64,000 nt of DNA from Hevea brasiliensis. Taxonomy: Eukaryota; Streptophyta; Magnoliopsida; Malpighiales; Euphorbiaceae. Shown here in pieces: positions 49,741 to 62,514 of the stretch (position 1 is its first letter; each line of letters opens with the position of its first letter). Under the pieces are notes generated by a model. That model did no database searches, was not told the DNA's origin, and was given only the letters and a program-made list of their open reading frames with translations. Where the stretch lies: assembly GCF_030052815.1 (NCBI RefSeq), contig NC_079504.1:39563623-39627622 (forward strand), read 5' to 3'. A program made the position numbers and the translations under genes.

Positions 49741-50173
49741 CGATAAATTTTTATTTTTTTTCCTTATCAATAGGCCTTTTTTCAATTATAGATGTAGCAG
49801 TTGGTATATCTTCCTGAATGTTGCATCATTTTTCTTCCTTGTCTTGCTTGTGGGATGTCTAAAACAGCTTTAAATGATCCCACCTTACAGTATAATTAAG
49901 CTAGTTGGCTGATGGCTCAGTTCCATAAATGGGATAACCAAACTACAAAGGGCCATATTAGGGCTCACTTCCCATCTTAAGTTTCCACCAAGACATGCAC
50001 ATGGTGGGTCAGGGCTTAATTAGTGATTGGAACTGCCTGAGGCTTTTCTGCCCATGTTCTTGCTGGTCCTGAGAAACAGTCATTCAAAAACCTGACATAG
50101 CAAGTCTTGTTGATTGTTCCCCCACCAATGGGACAATTATAGACAATTTCTAGCGACTTTGGCCCCCTAACAA

Positions 50174-50176
<3 letters not shown>

Positions 50177-50208
<32 letters not shown>
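50177..50208. repeat. (AG)16 microsatellite
   Basis: Sixteen uninterrupted AG dinucleotides. Confidence 0.95.
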
Positions 50209-50209
<1 letters not shown>

Positions 50210-51717
50210 CTTCAATGATCACAAGTCTTGTTGTTGCCCTACATTTATTAGGAAAATAAAATTATCTTATTTAATTCAGGCTGAAATAGTGTTGGTGCAT
50301 TTCTTTTATTCACATTCCTTAATTCCAGTGGGCATCTTTGTTAGTAATTGTAGCCTTCTAGGCAATTATTATTATTTTTTATTTGCTTCTCTCTAAAAGT
50401 GAACTTTTGCTGCTTAACTCTTAGCAATTAGCACTATTATTTAGTGAAAAAATGGTGACTCTTGTTTGCAATTGATATTAGATTATGTCTTAAAAATAAT
50501 ATAATCATAAAAAATCACATTATATTAAATGAGATATATATGAGAAAGATGATAAAAACTCATGGGAAATTTTTATTTAGACCAAATTTATTATAAATTT
50601 AAGATGTAATTATGTGATATTCATATATTTAATAAGTGAATTTCACTATATATTTAATATTGTGAGTTTATGATAAATCAGATTTAGGTAATTTTCCAAT
50701 AGAGACTGAAGTGAACAAATTATTGATATTGGCATTGGCATGTAATGTAATAATAATGTGCATAATAGTGCTTTTGCTTTCTTCTTAACCAAAGGAAAAT
50801 TTATGGTGAAGAATCAACCATCTACGGAAGAGATTATACAGCATCCTTTTGATTCTATGTCAGCATCTATATAGAATGACAAATAAATGATAATTAGACC
50901 GATAAGTAAATGTATGGTTATTATTTTTTTTAAAAATTATAAAGTAGTTATAAATTTTGAGACTCATTCATTATATATAATTACTCATTTAGACTTACAG
51001 ATGTATATATTTTTACTTATTATTGAATTACCATTCCATGTAGCAAATTCTATATGAAATCACTGCTTTATTATATAATAATTTATAATTAATTTTAATA
51101 ATTTTTAATTATAAAATATTAAAATAATAAAATAATTTTTTTTTATAAATTGTTATTTTCTTTCCAAAACCATCTAAATTGTCATGAAATTTTTAGAAAG
51201 AAATGATAGAAATCTATATCATAATAGTGTGATTGTTGATTTGATTTGCTTAGAAATCTTGAAGATCCTAAATCTCAAGTGAATATATTCTGTTTATGAG
51301 CAGACAAGAATAAATTTGCAGGCAAAAGAGCAAGGATTATCATTAGGTGGATAAAAAAAATAATTAATCTTAATCTAATTAGATAGCACAGATATTTCGT
51401 GTTTTCATATTCTAATGGCTTTTGCATACTTGAATGAATGGTTCCAAAGATGCGTGTTATTTCTTTATGTATTTTTTATTAAGATGCATGAATTTTGAGT
51501 ACAAAAGGAACCGCAAACCCGGAAGCTGCATGTGCTTCTAACGTGGTAGGACCGACTTAAAAATCTCCACTAATAATAATAATCGAAGATTTTAGTCTTG
51601 TATTAATTATGCCAAATTTTATGTTAATTACGTTACAATAAAAAAAATTAATTCCATTCATGTTCATTAAAATAATTATCAATTTTAGCACTATTAATTT
51701 TAAGAAAAAAAAAAGTC

Positions 51718-52047
51718 TCATTAGATTTAATGGTAATGATTTTTACTATTAAATATATAAAATGTATTATCATAAATTTATAAAAATAATATATAAATTA
51801 TTGTAAATTACTATCACAAAATTATAGTCATAAGTATTTTATAATAAAATTATAGTTATTAATAGAAATTATTGAAAACAATAATTATTATTATAAAAAT
51901 TTTTAATGATAATAATAATTATTATTGTCATATTTTTTATATATTATTAATAATAATTATTTGTGTTATTATTTTATATTAATTTTATAAGTAGCAAAAT
52001 TGATGTTACCGTAAAATTTTTGATGCTAATTCTAATTTTTATCGTGG
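51718..52047. mobile_element. MITE-like element, pair member 1
   Basis: Colinear with 56912-57235. Shared blocks include the ends around TTAGATTTAA and TTCTAATTTTTATCG and the block TATTAATTTTATA. The ends are loosely inverse to each other. Confidence 0.55.
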
Positions 52048-52199
52048 GATCTATTGATTAATTAAGTATTTGTGGTGTCAAGATATAATATAAAAAAAGT
52101 ATAAATATTTTAAATGTTTTTATATATTTTTTTTTAAATAAATGGTAGCTTATGCGACTATTTTTTCAATCAATCAATTCACTAAATAAATGGATAATT

Positions 52200-52202
<3 letters not shown>

Positions 52203-52282
<80 letters not shown>
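52203..52282. repeat. (AT)40 microsatellite
   Basis: Eighty bases of uninterrupted AT dinucleotides, long enough to form a cruciform and prone to assembly length error. Confidence 0.95.
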
Positions 52283-52286
<4 letters not shown>

Positions 52287-52986
52287 TTTGTTAAATTAAT
52301 TACTAAAATTAGGATTATAAGTTTACAACCCATCTGTTTTATTTCACATATTAAGATTGACCATATTAGAAAAAGGTTTTATCTAATTATTTATTTATTT
52401 AACCTTTTTGTGGATGTTATTAATTTCCAATTAATTAAAATTTATCTTAAACTCTTTGTATTGATTTTAAATTCAATTATCATTATTAATAATATTTGAA
52501 TATAATTAATTTTATATTTTTTTAACTAATAGTTAATATAAAAAATATTTTTATTAATAATTTATATTTTAAAATTTAATAATCTTATAAAATATTTGAA
52601 TTTTTTTTAAATATAAAATTCAATAAATTATAAATATTATTATAAATATATATATTCTACATTTTATTAATTATTTAAATAAACAAGTTTAGATAATAAA
52701 TAGTAAATTTATAAATTTCAAATTTAATTAAAATTTAATATGTATATTATTTTTAAATTTAAATTTATCTTAAATTTAATTATGTACTATTTAAATTTAG
52801 TTAAAAATTTTAATCAAATTAAATATTTAAAAGTAATTGATATGTTAATGTCTATGATCAATGTTTGTGGAATTAACAGATAAAAATCATACATGATCAT
52901 TTAATTTTATGTGTATTTTTATAAAAATGGCTAAGTTTTAAATATGCATATATAATTGAGAATAATCCGACTATGCAGTGAGTTTA

Positions 52987-53626
52987 TCAAAATAAAATAA
53001 TAATATTTTTTATTAAAAAATTATTTTTTTAAAAAAATAATAGAAAGAAATAAATACTAATCTTACAATAATGAATTATTAATAATTATCACATACCATC
53101 ACTTAATTTTATGAGTATTTTCATAAAAATTATTGAACTTAATTCATTTCATAAAACTTACTGAATTTTAGTTTAATTTCATAAAAATAACTATAATAAC
53201 AAAAAATTAAAAGTTTCTTAGTTAACCTGTTAATATGTCAACTATTTTATAAATAAAAATACTTTATTTTATTAGTTTTTTTTAAAAAAAATGTACAAAA
53301 TGCATTCAGCTATTTCTCTTGCCGTTGAATCAATTTCTCCCCCCTCCCTCTTTTTTTTTTTTTGTTTTTTCTCTACCAGCAACCACTAGTTAGGTTATTT
53401 TATTTTTAAAATAGTTAACAAGTCAGTAAATTAACTTAAAAATTTTTAATTTTCGGTTATAATGATTTTAATTTTATGAAATCAAATTAAATTTCAGTAA
53501 CTTTTATTAAAAAAATAACTTTTATTAAAAAATCTTATAAAGTTGAGTAACCATATTATAAGATCAATATTTATTTCTTTCAAGTACTTTTTTTAATAAA
53601 AAATATTATTATTTTATTTTAATTAG
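52987..53626. mobile_element. Foldback element with arms of about 250-290 bp
   Basis: The left arm (52987-53275) is inverse to the right arm (about 53385-53626). Paired strings include AATAATAATATTTTTTATT at 52998 against its complement near 53600, and GAAAGAAATAAATA at 53044 against TATTTATTTCTTTC at 53569. The short central part is less AT-rich. Confidence 0.65.
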
Positions 53627-54217
53627 TTAGATCATTGTAATAATATATTTATATTTACTCAATTCGTCCACTTTTATCTGTTATTTAAATTTTTATATAG
53701 TAATTAAAGAAATAATTAAATCACGTAAATTTTGACAAAATGCTCTTTAATTTAATTAAATTATAATTTATTTCACCTAATTAAGAGAGAGTGATGAGAT
53801 GAGTTTTAAGACTTTGTATATATAGTTATTGTGTTTAGTAGAAATAGAAATAAAATTAGAAAAAATAATTAGTACCTTTAATTTTCAAAATTACAATATT
53901 TTTTTAAAAATAAAATTATTAATAAATTTAAATTCATGACTTCTATATTGCACGAATAATATCACATCAATTGTATGGGAAAGTTTGCAATTTATACCCA
54001 AAAAGAGGTTGAGTTTTATGAAAATGTTAAACAACAATTACAGAAAATACGTTTAAATTTTGCTATAATTGGAATGTTATGTGTATAATTATAAAATTAA
54101 AAATTCTTTTTTATCATAACAATAATAAATTTAAAAACAAAAGAACTGGAATTTTTATTAATCCTTTCCCTTTTCTAAAAAAATTATATATCTACAATTA
54201 TATTAAAAGTAAAAGAA

Positions 54218-54427
54218 GGGCTGTGCATTCGATTTAAATTGCATCATCAAAATCAAATTATTATATTTTAGAAACCAAATCGAACTAACTGAATTGAGCC
54301 AAAATAACTAAAATTTTTAATATCTAAAACCGAATTGAACTAAATTACCATAAAAATTAAATTGGGTTATTAAATTAGAACGATTCAATTTGATTTATTT
54401 AGTTCAAACTAAATAATGCTTACCCCT
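54218..54427. mobile_element. hAT-type MITE candidate
   Basis: It starts GGGCTGTGCATTCGATTT and ends with the rough complement AAACTAAATAATGCTTACCCCT. The inside has AACCGAATTGAACT-like motifs common in plant hAT MITEs. A clean 8-bp target duplication is not seen. Confidence 0.5.
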
Positions 54428-56911
54428 AAATAAAAGTATTAAATAGATTAATATATGCTTCTTAATTACAAATTAACTTTTTTTTTCTTTAATCATAAAG
54501 AGTAAATCACTTTATCTTTAGTCTTTTGTATTTATATTTATGGATAATTATGAAGAGATAATTTTGTGATAATTAATTGGCAAAAAAATAAATTTAATTG
54601 GGTATGGGAATTAATTAATATATGGAAATATTATTTTTTTAATGAAAATGTGCATGGAGTCCATAAGTCTTGGCTTTTGTAATTTTTATTTTCATCTCTT
54701 CTCAAGTCTTTTCTTTAATATAATAAAGTCAATGAATTAGATAAGAACTAATAAAGTATACAATATAAAGTAATTATTTTTTATTATAAAAATGATTAAT
54801 ATGAGAATAAACTGGTGAGAGACTCAAATTTAAAATATCTCTACTCCATATACTTTAAAAATTATTAAAATTAATCAAAAATTTTGTTATTAGTCAAAAT
54901 AAAAACTTTTTAGTTATGAGTAAGAAAAATTATTATTTAATTTTTATATTATAATAAAATTAGTAATTTGTTCATCGTATTTTGAAAAATACATTAATTA
55001 GCTTCTGATGCTTGATTTCATTAATTATTTAATATTTTTATTCATTTCAGATAAAATATGATAATTAAATTATTAATTTCACTATAAAATAAAAATTAAA
55101 TAATAATTTATTCTTATTACATATGGAAGGATAAAGATAATTGCGATAAAAATAACTTATTTCTCCCTTCTTAAAACTCTAAAATATCATTAACTAATGT
55201 AAAAATTAAAATAAATCTAAACATTAAATAGTTAATAAAATTAAACATTAAATATTAATTAATGTATTTTTTAAAATATGAGAATTAAATAATATGTTTA
55301 TTATAATATAAGAATTGTTAATAATTTCACCTTATAAATAAATAAATAATGAGAGCAATAAAATATATTTTTTGAAATACAAAATATGACAAAGTTTGGC
55401 TAAGTATTTTTTTATTTTTAATTGTGTTAGGTTAGCATCACATATTATTGAAGATAGAACAAGAGACAATGTTCACGTGTGGGCGGTGCAGCCCTGTAGC
55501 TGCATATGACCAGAAGGAAATTTCCATCCACTTCTTGTCCTTTAAAAAATTAATTAATTACTATAAATAAATAAAAAAGTTAAAATATTAGAATAAAGAT
55601 TTAAGGAAGCCCCGTTATTTTTTTATTTGAATGTTTGAGAGAAAAATAAGAGTATTAAAAAATAATTTAAAATAAAATTTATAAATTTTATAACAATAAA
55701 ATAATAAAGTTATTTTTTAGAAAAATTTATAATCTGAATTTTAGATTTTGTTTTCTCTAAATTTTGTGAAATTAATTATCTAATTCTTAAATTTTGTACT
55801 ATAGTATATTTAATTTTTAAATTTTAAGAAATAAATTATTTAGTACATAAAATAATTTAGTCATTATAATTTTAATATTTATAATAATTCATTAATAAAA
55901 GGGTTAAATTATTATTTATATTAAAATTATAAGTATTAAAATATAATACAATATAAAATTTAGAGACTAAATAATTTATTTTTTAAAATTTATGAATTAA
56001 AATATAATATAGTATAAAATTTAAGGATTAAATAATTAATTTTTAAAATTAAAAATTAAAGTAAAATCAAAGAACAAATTATAATTTTTTTTAACTATAA
56101 TTTTTATAGATTTTTTTTTTCCTTGAAAAATAACGTCCCAAACAGATTTATAAACTCCAAAATTCCATCCAACAAAATCAGACATATCAGGCTCCATGTT
56201 TGGGCATTTCCATATAAGACATTTTTTTTGGTTGAAAATCCACATTTTCGGTGGAAATTTCTTAGATATTAGTTCACCATATAACTACAAATGCAAGATC
56301 TTCAAAGGTTAGACATCTACAAACAAGACCACTGCACTCTGTATTTATTCAATATAATAATTAAAATAAAAAATTTTAATAATTTGTAAATTTGATTAAC
56401 AAAAATCCCATTTGATATTTCGATATATTTATTTCTATCAATTTTTTTTTTTTGTAATTGATTTTTCGGGACTGAAATTTAAAATCTCATAACTTTAAAG
56501 ATGATTTTAATAATATTAAATTAAATTTCATTAATTAATTTACTAACATTTCTTAATTTAAGTAAAATTTTTTTATTTAATATTAATTACAATTTAAATT
56601 CGAGATTTGACATATTATCATTTTGACTTTGCAATTTCTACATAACTAGAATGGTAATAATCAAAATTTAAAACAAATTAAAGAATTATGATTTAAATAA
56701 ATAATAGAATAAAATGAACCTTAAATAATTATTATGAAGGTCGAAAGGCTGAATTTTCATTATGTAAAAGCTAAAAAAAATGTTCATGTCTGTGTTTATT
56801 ATTATTATTTCAATAAGTAAATTTAATAAAGAAAACCCTAATTAATTTTTTGAAGATAATTTTTATACTCTTAATTTTTTCCCCTCAAGTTGAATGGGCA
56901 ACTATAAATCA

Positions 56912-57235
56912 TTACAAAAAATGTTAGATTTAACAATAATAATTTTTATCGTCAAATATATAAAATTTATTACCATAATAAATTTATGAAAACAATATAT
57001 AAATTGATAATATAAAATTGTAGTCGTGTACACTTTACAACCAAATTATGATTGCTGAGACAAAAAAGTTATTAATAGCAAAAAATTATTATTGCAAAAA
57101 ATTCTTAATGATAACATAATTGCTGCTATATCTCTTTTATGTACTCTTAGCAGTAATGCTATATATTAATTTTATAGACAGTAAAATTAATATTACTATA
57201 AAATTTTTGCTACTATTTCTAATATTTGTTGCAGT
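56912..57235. mobile_element. MITE-like element, pair member 2
   Basis: Related to 51718-52047. The inverse ends are visible here: AAAAAATGTTAGATTTAAC against the complement of TTTCTAATATTTGTTGCAG. Confidence 0.55.
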
Positions 57236-57814
57236 GAGTGTATATATAATTCTAAAAGAGCATTAAAATTCTCTGCCATTTTCTTTTCACAAACATACAA
57301 AATATAAAACAAGAAGTTTCAAAGTCGCCACTTCCCACTTTAATTTCCATATACACATTGCATGCACAATTGTCAAATTAAATTGTTCCCATTATCCAAA
57401 TGTTGAACCAATTAGGTCATATGCCAAAGCAAGGTCACTCTTAAAGACCCCTACCATCTTTGAAAGAAGGGCAAATTCAACTCCCTATGGCCTTAGAAAG
57501 AGACACTATACCCTACTCGCCCCTACTTTTCCATGACCAAAATCAAAAACCCAATAAAACAAAATAAAAAATAAGCACACCAAACTGTTGGCAACAAAGA
57601 AATTAAACTAATTTATGAAGTTGTAAGAAAGCTGTTGAGAGATTGCATGTGGAGATTTATGGCCCACTAAAGCTGAGTTTAGCGGTTGGTACCTCTTAGC
57701 AGAACCAGTGCATGTGCAGCTTGATTTCGCTATACCAGCTTTTTGTGGCTTATTTTGGCCTTTTTTTAAATGCTCAAAACCCCACCTACTTGGTTTTTTC
57801 CATTTTCCTCTGCT

Positions 57815-57822
57815 TATAAATA
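57815..57822 (+). promoter_or_regulatory. TATA box of the expansin gene
   Basis: TATAAATA lies 67 bases upstream of the expansin ATG, in a normal position for a plant core promoter with a short leader. Confidence 0.7.
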
Positions 57823-57888
57823 CCCACTTATCTTCATGCCTTTGAACAACAAACAGAAATTTGCTCAGTTTTGTAAAGTTAATTGGCA

Positions 57889-59074
57889 ATGGCGGCTGAA
57901 ACCTTTGCTTTCTCTCTTATTCTCTTGTGTTTCTTATTCAGTTTACAAGGCATTTTAGCTGATTATGGAGGGTGGCAGAGTGCTCATGCAACCTTCTACG
58001 GCGGTGGTGACGCTTCAGGAACAATGGGTAAGTGTTAGTTATTCTAAAAATTAGTAAGTACTTGAAAAAAATCTTCAGAAAATTAATTGATGTGTTTGAA
58101 AACTTTTGTAGGAGGAGCATGTGGGTATGGGAATTTGTATAGCCAAGGGTATGGAACAAACACTGCAGCACTAAGCACAGCATTGTTCAACAATGGATTG
58201 AGCTGTGGAGCTTGTTATGAAATGAGATGTGACGATGACCCAAGATGGTGTCTTTCTGGATCCATCATTGTCACTGCTACTAATTTTTGCCCACCAAATC
58301 CTTCTCTCCCTAACAATAATGGTGGTTGGTGCAATCCTCCTCTCCAGCACTTCGATTTGGCTGAGCCTGCTTTCGTTCAAATTGCTCAATACCGTGCTGG
58401 AATTGTGCCTGTGGCCTTTAGAAGGTAATTTATATTTATGAAAATTTTTACCTTAACTCAGTTGACTTTGAATATAACACAAAATTACGTGAATCTCATA
58501 TTTTTAATAATATATGAATTTTATTATATATTTTATATTTTATATATTTCAATGAATCGATATTAATTAATAAATTTATTTTATATGTAAATTTCATAAT
58601 TTAATTTTGATAAAATTTTATAATTATGTAAATTATTAATTATTATATTAAATTTATTATATTAAATTAGATATTTAAAAGTTGAATTTTTTTTAATTTT
58701 TTGAATTTTTGATATATAAAAGAAATTATTAAATAATGTGTCGGTGTATAAATATATATGGTGTTGGCAGGGTTCCATGTATGAAAAAGGGAGGAATGAG
58801 ATTCACCATAAATGGTCACTCTTATTTCAACCTGGTGTTGATCACCAACGTTGGCGGTGCAGGAGATGTACACGCAGTTTCAATCAAGGGGTCTAGAACA
58901 GGGTGGCAACCCATGTCAAGAAACTGGGGCCAAAACTGGCAGAGTAGCTCTTATCTCAACGGTCAAAGCCTATCCTTTCAAGTCACCACCAGTGACGGTA
59001 GAACTGTGACGAGCTACAACGTGGTGCCTGCTGGTTGGCAGTTTGGTCAGACCTTTGCAGGAGGCCAATTTTAA
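57889..59074 (+). CDS. Alpha-expansin (EXPA family), three exons, 251 aa
   Basis: Exons are 57889-58027, 58112-58424 and 58771-59074, with GT/AG junctions and a continuous frame. Residues 1-24 form a signal peptide ending GILA. The GH45-like domain follows, with GGACGYGNL (47-55), cysteines C50, C78, C81, C86, C93, C106, C120 and C154, the GGWCNPP insertion typical of alpha-expansins (117-123) and the HFD motif (126-128). The C-terminal CBM63-like domain carries W196, W203 and W207 on its expected binding face. The length matches the family. Known alpha-expansins are secreted and loosen the cell wall at acid pH without hydrolysing it. No defect is seen; which EXPA member it is cannot be told without a tree. 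Confidence 0.97.
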
Positions 59075-59745
59075 AGATTTTTTTTTTCGAAAATTTGTAT
59101 ATTTACTCATTACCTGAGCTTCTTTGTCTAATAACAAAGGAGTATCGCAGGTGGCAAGCTGAGGTGGCTAAGTTAGCACCCGCTGGGCCTTCCGTTTTAA
59201 TAGTATTATTTGAGCAATGTATTTATAGCAATAAAAAATATATATTTTTATACTAAATATAAGATTAAATAATTTTTTTTTCTTTAAGTTAATTTTTAGA
59301 ATAAAATTAAATTTAATTTATTTTTCTTACATAATATAAGAGTTTGCTTTATTCAGATATATTTACATATAAATTTTATAATTTAAATATTCATATTTAA
59401 ATATATAAAAAATTTATTATCCTTTATTAATCTCTAATAAGATATTTATACTATATATAAAAAATAAATAAATCTCATTTTTTTTTAATTAACTTTTGAA
59501 TCAAAGTTAATCTCCGTCTATCTTCTCTATAATATATATTATTTAATATTTAAATATAATTATAAATTAAGAGTAAAAAATTACATATAAATTTTAATTA
59601 TAAAATTTTCCTAATAAGTTAGACTTTGTCCGATGGAAAATATTCCGTTAATGAATTGGTTGATTTTATTTATTTTGTTTTCCTATGTATTTGCTTTGGC
59701 TTATTTTCTCTTAAGAAAAATTAGTAATTTCTTTTGCATAGAGTG

Positions 59746-59782
<37 letters not shown>

Positions 59783-60137
59783 TAAAATTATAATAATTTT
59801 ATTAAAGATTATGTGTTATCTATGTCCTGTGTATGTTCTCTTAAAAACAATACTAAGTATTGTCCTTTAAAATTATTTTTCTTTCTAAAATTATTTGTAG
59901 AAAAATTAAATTTTAAAATTCCTTTGTTAGTATTGTCTTCTAAATCTTATTTTCTTCACAAATTTTTCAATTTTCTTTTAACCTATGGAATTTTAATAAC
60001 TATTAATTGGTGGAAAATTTCCTTTAATTTTAATCACATTTTTTTATTTTTTAATAATTAAAATATAAAACTTTAGCTTATTTAATAATTATTTTAAAAA
60101 TTCTTTTTTTATTTAGATTTTATCAGTCTTTAATGCC

Positions 60138-60186
<49 letters not shown>
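60138..60186. repeat. (AAT)n microsatellite
   Basis: About 16 uninterrupted AAT/TAA trinucleotides. Confidence 0.95.
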
Positions 60187-60187
<1 letters not shown>

Positions 60188-60734
60188 TTTCGTTATCGTT
60201 ATTTTTCATTAACCAAACTTATTTTCTCCATCGTTAGAAGAACAAAAATCTCCAAAACAAAAGAGCAAGGTGTCATTATTCAAATTCCCACTAGAATTTA
60301 GATCAATATAAAGCTTCATGATTAATAACAAGTCTAAATCGATAATCTTGACCGACTATACTTATATAACATGCTTAGATATATCAATTATATAAATAAT
60401 TATATTTCCCAATTAAGAAAATCTTAGTTGATATTTTTTTACCTTTAAAGTGTAGCAAATAGGGAAATGTCGAGTTTGAATTAAAAGATAATTCACCTTT
60501 TTAGTGAGAAAGGAAAATAGTTACTTCTTATTGTATAACAATCAATTGTTTCTCGGTCCATCCGGCCTCTAATTAATACAAAATAATAATAATAATAATA
60601 ATAATGAACATAACCCAACCATTCTAATATAAACCATAGCAAGTTCACAGGATAATTCAACTCCATCCTTTATCCAAATCCAATATTCATAAATGGAGAG
60701 CTCTACTTAAATCATTTTACGTCCAAAATATAGA

Positions 60735-61041
60735 GGATAAAAGCTTATTTTTGTCCTTGAACTTTTTATTCATGCCTAATTTTATCCATTTTTAAGTTTT
60801 TATCTAATTTACTAAACATTTTGATTTGAAGTCAAATTAGCCCATCCCCCTATAAAAGTAGTGCATAAGTTATTTTTTAAATATTTAATTAATTAATAAA
60901 AATATGGATTAATTACTTCCATAGGAGGAGTGGCTAATTTGAGCTTAAATCTAAATGTTTGGGTTAATTGGGCAAAAAATTTGAAAATGGGCAAAATTGA
61001 AAATGAACAAAAAGTTCAAGGGCAAAAATAAACTTTCGTCC
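60735..61041. mobile_element. Foldback MITE, about 307 bp with 115-bp arms
   Basis: The left arm begins GGATAAAAGCTTATTTTTG and the right arm's complement begins GGACGAAAGTTTATTTTTG. Both continue with CCTTGAACTTTTT. The arms pair over most of their length, leaving a short loop. Confidence 0.8.
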
Positions 61042-61099
61042 AAAAAATATACAACACACATACAGCATATAATAGATTTGTAGACTCTAATTTATCTTT

Positions 61100-61945
61100 A
61101 CAAAGAATTATGAGAGTTTATAAATATTAATACATACAAAAAGTTATACGTAAAATTTTATCACATGTGAACAATGAAAGAAGACTACTAAGAGATTTTA
61201 GAGAATAAGCATAGAAAAAGAAATCATTCATTTCTCATTGAAAATAGAATTACTGTAAATGTTGTTCTTATATACAAAGTTAAGCTTCTGGAATCTACAC
61301 AACTAACTATACAACTAACTAGTCGAGCTAAGCATTGAGCTCTAAGCAAAAAGTAACAAACTAAATACTTCTTGTTTCTTGTGTCTTGCGTTGTGCCTTT
61401 GATTGCATTGTGCCTTTGATCCAATCTCGAGTCTTAGCCTTGTTTTGCTTGTGTTAGTGCTACGCATCATTTTACTTTACACTCTTCATGCGCACCGTTA
61501 TGCTAAGCTCTGATATAGTTGGGCTGCTCCTCTGCATAAATTAGAAATTGAAATAACTTCAGCTAATTTTAGCTAACCATTGACTATACCATTATCATCC
61601 CTCTATAAGCTAAAGATTAGTGAGTGAGTAAAATCAACTAAGCCCAACTTGGATACAAATGATGGAACAATGGACAGCCAAGATATTTAATAAAGATGTC
61701 AGCTCTTGGATGTAACATGTTGAGGCTTGATAGATCCTTTCACCATTTGATCCCTTGCTACATGGCAATTAATATCAAGATGTTTGGTGCATGCATGGAA
61801 TTCGAGGTTGGAGCAATGTGAATTACAACTCTGTTATCACAATAAAAGGGGATGGGGAGAGGAAATGGTAATTGAAATATTTGAAGCAAGTAAGATACCA
61901 TGCTCCTGTACTCATCCTCTACAAAGGATCTACTGTAATACCCAC
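61100..61945 (-). mobile_element. Ty1/copia 3' remnant with RNase H
   Basis: On the minus strand 61910-61640 encodes a degenerate copia RNase H. It has an EYRSM motif, FYCDN with the catalytic Asp, and in another frame a CHVARDQMVKGSIKP-like stretch typical of the copia C-terminus. Frame breaks separate them. The sequence below 61620 has a TATATAAG motif near 61270 and probably belongs to its 3' LTR, though the LTR borders are not certain. Confidence 0.65.
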
Positions 61946-61964
61946 TACTTTCCGACATCAAAAT

Positions 61965-62514
61965 TTCCATTATAGATGATACACCTATATTATATAGATG
62001 TTTTTAGGCATAATTATATTGCATTTCATAGCATTTAGGTAGTTAATCACATGCATTCTAGTTAATTTTATTAGTTTTTGTTAAAGTAATTGATCTCCAC
62101 TAAATTTTGTGTGTTCTGTATCTTTTCAGGTGTTTTAAAGGAAATCCAAGGCATAGGAATAAACTAGACAAGTTTGAAAAGAAGGCAAAGCAAGGCAAGT
62201 TGCTGCATGTAAGGAGAAAGCCAAACCTGTGTAACCTTTTAGCAGGAGAAAATTGAAGAAAGCATGAAGAGCCACAATACACAGGCTGTGTACTTTGACC
62301 TGTGTAAACCCTATGTGCCATGTGTAATCTTTTGCCTCCCATCAGAAAGAAGCCAAGTGCAGTCCAAAGACTTACACACCCCTAGTCCGTGTAGTATCAC
62401 ACGAGCCGTGTACTATGCAACAACCAGCTTCCTAATTTGATTCCAGCTCTAGTTTTCTCATGCTGAACAGACTTCTAATGCCCTTGGGACTCTAAAACAT
62501 AACCTTAGGACACC
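61965..62514 (+). repeat. Fragment resembling another LTR (class uncertain)
   Basis: The string GATGATACACCTATATTAT and the following TTTTTAGGCATAATTAT, then several GTGTGTAA / CCGTGTA motifs, resemble LTRs of large plant Ty3 (Athila/Tat) elements I have seen. No coding domain accompanies it. It stops where the next LTR begins. Confidence 0.35.

Larger units (their letters stand above)
48778..57700. other. 9-kb AT-rich intergenic region, no gene seen
   Basis: Mostly A/T-rich DNA with microsatellites, foldback and MITE-like elements listed separately. Open frames here, such as the one over the (AT)40 tract, are low-complexity. No host gene is supported. Confidence 0.7.
59075..61100. other. 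AT-rich intergenic DNA after the expansin gene
   Basis: The expansin 3' untranslated region is probably within the first 150-200 bases. The rest is AT-rich, with microsatellites at 59754-59779 (TA), 60138-60186 (AAT) and 60583-60605 (AAT) and one foldback MITE. No gene is seen. Confidence 0.7.

Noticed and set aside
52152..52499. Open frame with an Ile-Tyr repeat
   Set aside because: Translation of the (AT)40 microsatellite.
57608..57889. Minus-strand frame over the expansin promoter
   Set aside because: Overlaps the TATA box and leader of the expansin gene; no domain.
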